Below the pieces are notes generated by a model, which worked only from the letters and a program-made list of their open reading frames with translations, searched no databases and was not told the origin of the DNA. From NCBI GenBank assembly GCA_029560815.1, contig JAKQKF010000382.1:1-64000 (forward strand): DNA of 64,000 nucleotides, given 5' to 3'. Shown piece after piece: positions 53,849 to 60,732 of the stretch (position 1 is the stretch's first letter; the number at the start of each line of letters is the position of its first letter). The stretch comes from a bacterium (GTDB lineage Bacteria; KSB1; UBA2214). Position numbers and translations under genes: made by a program.

Positions 53849-55141
53849 TCAGTTCAGGCCCGCGGCCTGATCGTAGACGGTTAACACTGCCGCTATTTTA
53901 TCCCGGATCATGTCGCCGGGGCTGTTCTGGATCCGTCCATCACGGATGGCCTGGTACTGGCAGGGCAGATACTGACTGATCAGGGTCAGTGGCAGAGGCT
54001 TTTCCTCCAGATTGGCGACGAGCCGCGCTGCAGCCTCCTCAACCGCGGGATAGGGCCAGTAATAGCGGATACGGTCGCTGTAGCTGAAATGGCGGGCGAA
54101 GCGGATCTCCTCTTCTGTGCCGTGGTAGTGCTTATGCCAGAATTGCGGATCGCGGCTCATCTCGCGATCGAGGATTTCGACCAGGTGCGACAGCCGGAGC
54201 TGCGGCCGCCCGCCAAGCCAGATCGACTCCATCTCCGCCAGGGCAAAGAGCGCCTCACGCAGAGCAAAGGTCAGCCACGGACCGACCTTGAGAATGGCGA
54301 AGTGGTCCTCGACCAGCTGGCGCAAGGCGGCAGCCGATTGATAGTCGGTCGAGTGGGCTTCATAGACCAGCCCGGGCGTGGTCTCGATGTAGCGGCTCAA
54401 TGGCCGGGCCGCATCGCGCTCATACGCCACGACGGAGTTATGGCTGAACTCCACTCCGGGCTGCACGACCACCGCAATCACTCTTTCCCACGCCTGGTCC
54501 AGACCGCGCCGGAGAAAAGCCGCACGGGTCAGCGCGATGCACTCCTCCACCGCCGCGACGGCTGTGGGCGGGATAACTCCCAGCTCATGCTGTGCCCCGC
54601 CCGGGATGGGCACATCCGAGCCGATCACATAGAGGGGGCGGACGGCGCTTGCCGCACCGGCGCGCTCGGCGGTCTGGCAGAATTCGGCCGTACGTTCTGC
54701 GATCAGTTCGGGCGGCAGCACCGGCGAGGGGTCGCCGCCGCAGACATAGGTCGCATCGAGGTGGATCTTGGCGTAGCCGGCCCTGACATAGGCGTCGATC
54801 TGGGCATGGGCCTTGGCGAGGGCTTGCGTGGCGGGTTCCCGCTGCCAGACATTGGGGCCGAGATGGTCCCCGCCCAGGATGACCCGCTCCACCGGAAAGT
54901 GCAGGCGTCCGGCGATCTCGTGCACATACCGGCAAAAGTCCGCTGGTGTCATGCCGGTGTAGCCGCCGAATTGGTCAACCTGGTTGGAGGTGGATTCGAT
55001 CAGCAGGGGGGAATCATGCCCGAGCGCCTGCACCATCGCGGCCTCGAGCACGCGCGGGTGGCTGGAACAGACCGAACAGATCCCGCCGCCAGCGCCGCCG
55101 CGGTGGCGAACCAGCAGCTCCTGTAACAGTTCAGCGCCCAT
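53849..55141 (-). CDS. kbaZ: Tagatose-1,6-bisphosphate aldolase subunit KbaZ/GatZ
   Basis: KbaZ/GatZ is the non-catalytic partner that stabilises the class II aldolase KbaY/GatY, which splits tagatose 1,6-bisphosphate. The 430-residue length is typical. Conserved blocks are 'GICSVCSSHPRVLEAAM', 'LIESTSNQVDQFGGYTGMTP', 'VILGGDHLGPNVWQ', 'KIHLDATYVCGGDPSP' and 'VYEAHSTDYQSAAALRQLV'. Its start overlaps the stop of the PfkB gene by 11 bp. KbaY/GatY is not in the window; either it is encoded elsewhere or this family member acts alone, since the barrel keeps many polar residues. kbaZ and gatZ cannot be told apart from sequence. Confidence 0.92.
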   Translation of the reverse strand: MGAELLQELLVRHRGGAGGGICSVCSSHPRVLEAAMVQALGHDSPLLIESTSNQVDQFGGYTGMTPADFCRYVHEIAGRLHFPVERVILGGDHLGPNVWQREPATQALAKAHAQIDAYVRAGYAKIHLDATYVCGGDPSPVLPPELIAERTAEFCQTAERAGAASAVRPLYVIGSDVPIPGGAQHELGVIPPTAVAAVEECIALTRAAFLRRGLDQAWERVIAVVVQPGVEFSHNSVVAYERDAARPLSRYIETTPGLVYEAHSTDYQSAAALRQLVEDHFAILKVGPWLTFALREALFALAEMESIWLGGRPQLRLSHLVEILDREMSRDPQFWHKHYHGTEEEIRFARHFSYSDRIRYYWPYPAVEEAAARLVANLEEKPLPLTLISQYLPCQYQAIRDGRIQNSPGDMIRDKIAAVLTVYDQAAGLN

Positions 55142-56072
55142 CGATGATGCGCCTCAGCTTGGACCAGACTTCCGCCGGCTGTTTGAAAGCCTCGGTGCCG
55201 CCGATCTCCGTCACCGCCAGAGCGCCGCAGGCGTTCCCCAGCTGCATCGCCTCCTGCCAGCTTTGACCCCGCAGATGGGCGTGGAGGAAGCCGGCGTTGA
55301 AGCTGTCGCCGGCGCCGGTGGTCTCCACGGCATCGACATGGAAAGCGGGGGCCGACCACTCTTCATCGCCCACACAGACGGTCGCCCCTTCCGAACCGCG
55401 CTTGACGACGAGTATCCTGACCATCTTGCGCAATTTGGCGATCGCCTCATCGACATCAGCAGCGCGGGCGATGCGGATGGCTTCGTCCTCGTTGGGGAAA
55501 AAGATGTCGGTATGGGGCAGCGCCTGCATGAGATCGTCGCCCCACTGTTCATCCGGATCCCAGTTGGTGTCCATGGAGGTGGTCAATCCCAGCTTGTGGG
55601 CCTGCGCGAATATCCGGCCCATATCGGGGCGGATGCCGGTTTGCAGGAAAAAGCAGCCGAGATGGAGATGGCGCGCCTGTCTGATATACTCCCAGTTCAG
55701 ATCCGCGCTGGTAAGATGACGCATGGCGCCCATATAGGTGAGGAGGGCTTTTTTCGGCGGATTGGCCAGGACGATGGTGGCCCCGGTTTTCAGATCGCTC
55801 TGCGACTGAATGCCGCGCGTATCGACTCCGCCAGCCGTGAGTTGACTGATCATGTAGTGTCCGAACGCGTCCATGCCGGCCTTGCCGACAAAGCCGACCT
55901 CCGTTCCGAGCGCGGCCAGATTATGCGCCGTGATGGCCGAGGAGCTGCCCATGGTGAAGCGCATATCGCCGGCCAGTTTTTCCTTTTCATATTCAGGCAT
56001 GGGAATGTCGCGGAGAACGAGATCGATGTTGAGCTCACCGATCACCACAACTTCCAGTTTGTGTTTTTTCAA
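55131..56072 (-). CDS. PfkB-family carbohydrate kinase (probable tagatose-6-P kinase)
   Basis: This ribokinase-fold enzyme would phosphorylate a sugar or sugar phosphate. It has 'VVVIGELNIDLVLRDIPMP' at the front, 'KAGMDAFGHYMISQL', and the PfkB signature 'TTGAGDSFNAGF' with catalytic D256. I place the start at TTG 56072, behind GGAGGT with a 4-nt gap, the same spacing seen before two other genes here; ATG 56084 overlaps that site and ATG 56102 has none. Being first in an operon with KbaZ, its likely reaction is tagatose 6-phosphate to tagatose 1,6-bisphosphate. Other PfkB specificities remain possible. Confidence 0.85.
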   Translation of the reverse strand: MKKHKLEVVVIGELNIDLVLRDIPMPEYEKEKLAGDMRFTMGSSSAITAHNLAALGTEVGFVGKAGMDAFGHYMISQLTAGGVDTRGIQSQSDLKTGATIVLANPPKKALLTYMGAMRHLTSADLNWEYIRQARHLHLGCFFLQTGIRPDMGRIFAQAHKLGLTTSMDTNWDPDEQWGDDLMQALPHTDIFFPNEDEAIRIARAADVDEAIAKLRKMVRILVVKRGSEGATVCVGDEEWSAPAFHVDAVETTGAGDSFNAGFLHAHLRGQSWQEAMQLGNACGALAVTEIGGTEAFKQPAEVWSKLRRIIDGR

Positions 56073-56076
56073 TGAT

Positions 56077-56082
56077 ACCTCC
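56077..56082 (-). promoter_or_regulatory. Shine-Dalgarno that sets the PfkB kinase start
   Basis: The minus strand reads GGAGGT, 4 nt before TTG 56072. The same GGAGGT-n4 spacing precedes the ATGs at 25723 and 37867, supporting this non-ATG start. Confidence 0.6.
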
Positions 56083-56180
56083 ATTGCTGCTTGGCCAAGC
56101 ATGGCAGCCGGACTATTCCGTTATGACAGTACATGGTATCGAGCGTGAAGCAAGCCATCCATTGACGGCGCGGCGTTCAG

Positions 56181-58316
56181 TTACATGATGATAATGAATT
56201 TGCCCTGTGTCTTGCCGATGGGCGACTCCAGATAATAGAAGTAGAGTCCGGCCGAGACCAGCTGCTGGTCTTCGTTTTTCAAATCCCAGATGGCGATGCT
56301 CGGGGCGATCGCTGTTCCGGCGTTGTGATGCAGCGTGCGCACTTTTTCACCGGCGGAGTTGAAAATGTGGATTGTGGCTTCGCCCGGCAGATAGGTGAAC
56401 TGCAGCTGCTTGTCGGCGCCGACCTCCCAGCCGGAGGCGACAACATAAGGATTAGGCACTACCTTGACTCCGGCGAGCGCTGATTTGGCGACCGGAGCAT
56501 GCGGTACAACATTAATGGTATTGGAGCCAGTCCTGGGTTCGGAGGCCGCGGTATTTTCCAGCGGGCCGGTGATGGCGTTGCCGGTATCATAGGCGGCGAC
56601 ATAGTAGCGGTAGTTGAGGCCGTTGATCAACTGGTCGTCAATGTAAACATGCACGGTGTCTCCGCGCTTGAAATAGCTGAGGGTGTCGGTGTCGAGCACC
56701 CGGTAGGGCGGCAGGTCGGTTTCGCTGCCGAGATCGAACCAGGCAAACTCGGGCAGGGTGCGGTAGTTGCCTTTGATGCCATCGATACGGTCAAAGCGGG
56801 CGAGCGGAATATATTTTATCGTGCCCGAGAAATCGGTATAGGTTTCTGTCCCCCAGGTGACGCCGTCATCGGTGGAACGGTAAATCTTGTAGCCCTCAAA
56901 TTCGGGATCGCGCTCACTTTCCGTGCTCCAGAGAATGGTATTGCGGCCGTTGCCCGGGATGATTTCCATGCGCGGCGGCTCGGGGGCTTTGACTACCTGC
57001 CAATTGGATTGATAAAGCGTGAGGGCGTTGTTGGCGTTTTTGATCAGCTGGGATTTGGACATGCCGAAAACAGTGGCGAAGACGAGAGTGTCGGTCTGCC
57101 CGGGAGCCAGGTCGAAGGGTTCTGAGCCCATCAGCTGCAGGCCGTCGGCACCGAGACCGAGATAGTAACCGGGCCCGCCGTCAAGATTATCGGGGACGCC
57201 GTTGTGGTCGAAATCGTCATCGATGCCGTCCTTGTTGCTGTCATCGGGATCGCCGGTGTTGGCGAGGTTGTAGCGGTAATAAAGCTCCTTGCCCGCGCCG
57301 TTGCCGCTGGGGGTTGTGGCCTCCATCCAGAAGTGGAACGCATCATAGGTGGCTACTTTTTTCGAAGCACCGGGCATGCGCAGGGCCATTGTACCGCCCC
57401 AGGCGATCTGGTTGGCGGCGAGTCCTCCACCCTCCGGGTTGTCCTCGTAACCATTGTCGTCGGTGCCGTAGGCGAACTGGAGCCTGGGGTCGTAATAGTG
57501 GCGGTCTGCATCGCCTGTGCTCGTCGGCGAGAAAGCCAGGGGCAGAAAGCTGAAATCGGAGTGGAGGCCGACGCGCATCTGGCTGATCGGGGCGGTGCCG
57601 AGGTTGCGCACGACAAGGATCCAGAAGATAAAGTCCTGATAGAGTTCGCCGGTCCAGGCAAGCCCGCGCATCTCGACATGGGTTTTAAGCCAGCGGCGTT
57701 CGTTGTCGCCGAGATCGGTGCCTTGCCAGCCGTACATCACCGCATAGGTCTCCTGATCAGCAATGCGTTCGCCGTTGGGGCCCGCACCAGGCCAACCTTC
57801 GCTGCCCACCTTGAGTGAATCAGAGGTGCCGGGGATGAAGACCGGCCAGCCGCGATTGGCTCCGCTTGTGGGCCAGGTGGAGGGATCCGTGCTCAAAGGC
57901 GCCTTGTCGCTGCCGACGACCTCGGGATAGGGGGCGTAGTGTTCTTCATCCCAGAAAGCGGCCGGTCCCTCATCCATGGAGCCGTCCAGATATTCCAGGT
58001 TTTCCGAGTTGCCGCCGCCGACAGCTCCGGGGTCCTGACTGGCGGGCGCGCCGATGACAAAGCCGAGGGCAGTGCCGTAGTTGATACCGCTGCCGTTGGG
58101 GTACTCGAAGGATGGACGCCGCGCCAGGGGGATATTTTGCTCGTTGCCGTCGCAGAGCAGCCCGGTGTTATTGAACTGGGTTCGCACCCGGTTGATATTC
58201 ATGGTATTCCAGCGTTGATACAGCATGGGATCGGTCTGGGCGCTGAGGGTAAAGACAACCAGCAGGACGCCCAGGCAGGCAAGTAGAGATCTGTTTTTCA
58301 TCATATTCCGGCTCAT
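56181..58316 (-). CDS. Large secreted protein with FlgD/T9SS-like tail (module B)
   Basis: The 711-residue protein has a signal peptide (to about 27, ending LSAQ), a large region without a recognised family (about 30-445), an Fn3-like part (about 450-600, 'EGYKIYRSTDDGVTWG', 'NYRYYVAAYDTGNAITGP') and a C-terminal FlgD-like domain ('VKVVPNPYVVASGWEVG', ending 'GKFIIIM'). An aspartate-rich stretch ('NTGDPDDSNKDGIDDDFDHN') looks like calcium-binding repeats. It has the plan of the 23609 gene of module A. Its ATG directly follows the stop of the propeller gene; internal ATGs at codons 5 and 6 are possible starts. Probably a surface component. Confidence 0.75.
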   Translation of the reverse strand: MSRNMMKNRSLLACLGVLLVVFTLSAQTDPMLYQRWNTMNINRVRTQFNNTGLLCDGNEQNIPLARRPSFEYPNGSGINYGTALGFVIGAPASQDPGAVGGGNSENLEYLDGSMDEGPAAFWDEEHYAPYPEVVGSDKAPLSTDPSTWPTSGANRGWPVFIPGTSDSLKVGSEGWPGAGPNGERIADQETYAVMYGWQGTDLGDNERRWLKTHVEMRGLAWTGELYQDFIFWILVVRNLGTAPISQMRVGLHSDFSFLPLAFSPTSTGDADRHYYDPRLQFAYGTDDNGYEDNPEGGGLAANQIAWGGTMALRMPGASKKVATYDAFHFWMEATTPSGNGAGKELYYRYNLANTGDPDDSNKDGIDDDFDHNGVPDNLDGGPGYYLGLGADGLQLMGSEPFDLAPGQTDTLVFATVFGMSKSQLIKNANNALTLYQSNWQVVKAPEPPRMEIIPGNGRNTILWSTESERDPEFEGYKIYRSTDDGVTWGTETYTDFSGTIKYIPLARFDRIDGIKGNYRTLPEFAWFDLGSETDLPPYRVLDTDTLSYFKRGDTVHVYIDDQLINGLNYRYYVAAYDTGNAITGPLENTAASEPRTGSNTINVVPHAPVAKSALAGVKVVPNPYVVASGWEVGADKQLQFTYLPGEATIHIFNSAGEKVRTLHHNAGTAIAPSIAIWDLKNEDQQLVSAGLYFYYLESPIGKTQGKFIIIM

Positions 58317-59663
58317 TTAATTAGGCAACTTGACTGGATTGGCGACAACCGCTTCGATGCCACTGCTGGCAAGCGGTACCTCGGAGAGGATTGTCATGGT
58401 CTGTGTGTCCAAAATCACCAGCGATGTGGCGAGGGTTACATAGAGCACATCCTCGGTCGGCAGTACGCTCACCGATTTTGGGGCTGTGGTGAAACTGATC
58501 GAGCCAAGAGCGGCATGGCTGACAGCGTCGAATTTGAACAGACTTTTGCCGGCGATGACAAAATGGTGCTGGCTGGTGAAGGCGATATCCAGAGGCTCGC
58601 TGCCGGAAGCGAAAGTATAGATCGTCTCCGGGGGCGCACCTGCTGCATCCGTCCGTTTTACCTTGAGTCCCTTGGCGTCGCAGATATAGAGCGAGCCGCT
58701 GTGCCGGTCGGTCCGGATTTCGCCCAGCAAAAGCCGGTCGACCACGGCGCTGAGGGTCTTGATGACTGTGCCGCTGGTGGTGTTGAGGATGACCAGGTCG
58801 CGTTTCACCTGATCCAGGGTGAAGAGCGCTGCACCGTCTGTGGAGAGCGCCAGCTTGCCCGGGAAGAAGTTGAGATTGAATTGGGCTTCCCGGGTCAGAT
58901 TCTGCAGCTCGATCTTGCTCACTGCTTTGCCATTGACGCTGACGGCGTAGAGATAGCCGTCGGCGGCCTCGACCCGCGAGGGATTGGCGGCGACCGGCAG
59001 GGTTTTCTCGATGGCGAGTGTGCCGGTGTTGACAAAAGCGATCTCGTTCCTGCCGGTGTTGGCCACAGCCACGAAACGGCCGTCGGGCGTCACCACGGCG
59101 TCTTCGGGCGCCGAAAAGCCGACGGCGGTGCCGGTCAGGCTGTCAAGAGCGGTGAAACAGCGCAGCGATCCCTCCTTGCGGTCACGCAGATAGACGGAAT
59201 TGAATCCGCCGATCGAATAGTCGCCCGCGGAAAAGAACCAGGTCGAGGCGACAATGATCGTATCGGAATAGGCCCCCTGACCGGCGATCTCCAGTGTGTT
59301 CATTTTGGTGTCGCGGAGGCCGCCCCGGAGTTCGGCGCTGTAAACCGTAGCCTTTTCAAGCGGCGTGGCGGGCTTGAAAAGAACTGTTGAGTCCACTTGC
59401 GTCAACTCTCCCGGCAAGAGAGAGCCGGCAGGGTTCATGAGGCGCACACGGTCAGTGAAGGAGGCCAGATTCATCGGCTCGGTAAAGTCAAAACGCAGGG
59501 CGGCCTCCTGCGGCACGGCCATTGTGCCCGGAGCGGGATAGACCGATTTCGTCCGCGGCCGTGTGATCTCGACCGGGGCAACTGGCTCACGATTCGGGCA
59601 GCCCGAGAGGATCAGTGTCAGGGCCGCCGGCGTCAACAAGGCCCAAAAGGAATGTCTTTTCAT
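58317..59663 (-). CDS. Big_5 plus YVTN-type beta-propeller lipoprotein (module B)
   Basis: The 448-residue lipoprotein (Cys22 in 'LILSGCPNR') has a Big_5-like Ig domain (about 35-135, 'PAPGTMAVPQEAALRFDFTE') and a seven-bladed YVTN/lactonase-like propeller (about 145-445; 'VVTPDGRFVAVANTGRNEIA', 'TLAIEKTLPVAANPSRVEA'). It ends one base before the next gene of the operon. It corresponds in position and plan to the IPT-propeller lipoprotein of module A. No catalytic set is evident; binding or scaffolding is likelier than catalysis. Confidence 0.8.
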   Translation of the reverse strand: MKRHSFWALLTPAALTLILSGCPNREPVAPVEITRPRTKSVYPAPGTMAVPQEAALRFDFTEPMNLASFTDRVRLMNPAGSLLPGELTQVDSTVLFKPATPLEKATVYSAELRGGLRDTKMNTLEIAGQGAYSDTIIVASTWFFSAGDYSIGGFNSVYLRDRKEGSLRCFTALDSLTGTAVGFSAPEDAVVTPDGRFVAVANTGRNEIAFVNTGTLAIEKTLPVAANPSRVEAADGYLYAVSVNGKAVSKIELQNLTREAQFNLNFFPGKLALSTDGAALFTLDQVKRDLVILNTTSGTVIKTLSAVVDRLLLGEIRTDRHSGSLYICDAKGLKVKRTDAAGAPPETIYTFASGSEPLDIAFTSQHHFVIAGKSLFKFDAVSHAALGSISFTTAPKSVSVLPTEDVLYVTLATSLVILDTQTMTILSEVPLASSGIEAVVANPVKLPN

Positions 59664-59687
59664 CTTTTTTTCTCGTTTATGATATCG

Positions 59688-60710
59688 TTAAAAATTCACG
59701 GCCAGAGAAAACTGGTGGATGCTGGAGAATTGGCCGAAATCGGTAAAGGCATAGTCGAAATAAACCTGGCCGAGAAAATTGGCCGGTACAGCCAGTCCCA
59801 CACCGGCGGAGAAAGTGGCTTCGTCATAGTTGATGCGATAGCCACCCCGCAGCGAGAGGAGCTTTTTCAGGGTCACGGCCGTGCCCAAATTATGCCGGGT
59901 CTCGTAATCGCGGGCATCGTTGATGGCATAGCTGCCCGACCAGACCAGCTCTTCCCCGCGGTAAAAATCGGTCGCCACGCCAAGCCGGAAGACCATGGGC
60001 AGGTCCCACTGTTTGGTCTCGAGCACAGCCGGAACCTGCTTGTTGGTAGGACTGCCGGAGACAACATGGGTGATGAGCAGATCGTTGCCGTCGAACTGCA
60101 TGGCGCCGCCGAAATTGGAGAGAGCGATGCCGATCTTCATGTCGTTGAAAAAGGAGGTCTCAAAGACACTGCCGACGTCAAAGGCGAAAGCGCTTGCCGA
60201 GGCGGAGGCCAGCTGCTCGCGGACGTATTTCAGCTTGATGCCCACCGAGAAACGGTCGGTGAGGTTGCGGGCCAGTGCGCCACCGATGGCCAGGTCGCTG
60301 GCGCTGACCACGCGTCCGGTGCCGTCCTGCTTGAGGAGGGTGGTCTCCTCCATGTCGCCGGAGCCGAAATAGGTGAGATCCACACCGGCGGTGAAGCCGG
60401 CGAGGGGCAGCGCAACGGCGACATAGGTAAAGCCGGTCTCGACCAGCCACTGGCTGTGGGCGAAGAGGGCACTGGCTTTCGGCACCCGGCTGATGGCCCC
60501 AGGATTGGACCAGAGGGTCGAGGCGTCCTGGGCGAGGCACAGGTTGGACTCGCCGCTGCCCACATAGGCAGCGCCCATGGCGACCTTGAGGAAGTTGGCG
60601 GCTGAAGTGCCGTTATAGTTGACGCCTTGCCCCCGGGCGGCTGCGGCGGACAGTAAAAGTGTGCCGGCGGCCAGGGCGATCAGGGCTGCTTTCAGAACGG
60701 ATTTCTTCAT
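59688..60710 (-). CDS. PorV/UPF0164-like outer-membrane beta-barrel (module B)
   Basis: The 340-residue protein has a signal peptide (to about 28, ending ARGQ) and the PorV-type opening 'NFLKVAMGAAYVGSGES', then 'DASTLWSNPGAISRV'. Amphipathic strands follow ('DRFSVGIKLKYVREQLAS', 'LLSLRGGYRINYDEATFSAG') and the chain ends 'HQFSLAVNF' with a terminal Phe. It matches the 25723 protein, including the shared GGY-x(2)-NYDE block near the end. It lies between the TonB receptor and the propeller gene. Confidence 0.83.
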   Translation of the reverse strand: MKKSVLKAALIALAAGTLLLSAAAARGQGVNYNGTSAANFLKVAMGAAYVGSGESNLCLAQDASTLWSNPGAISRVPKASALFAHSQWLVETGFTYVAVALPLAGFTAGVDLTYFGSGDMEETTLLKQDGTGRVVSASDLAIGGALARNLTDRFSVGIKLKYVREQLASASASAFAFDVGSVFETSFFNDMKIGIALSNFGGAMQFDGNDLLITHVVSGSPTNKQVPAVLETKQWDLPMVFRLGVATDFYRGEELVWSGSYAINDARDYETRHNLGTAVTLKKLLSLRGGYRINYDEATFSAGVGLAVPANFLGQVYFDYAFTDFGQFSSIHQFSLAVNF

Positions 60711-60732
60711 GCATCCTCTCCTTCAGAGAGTT

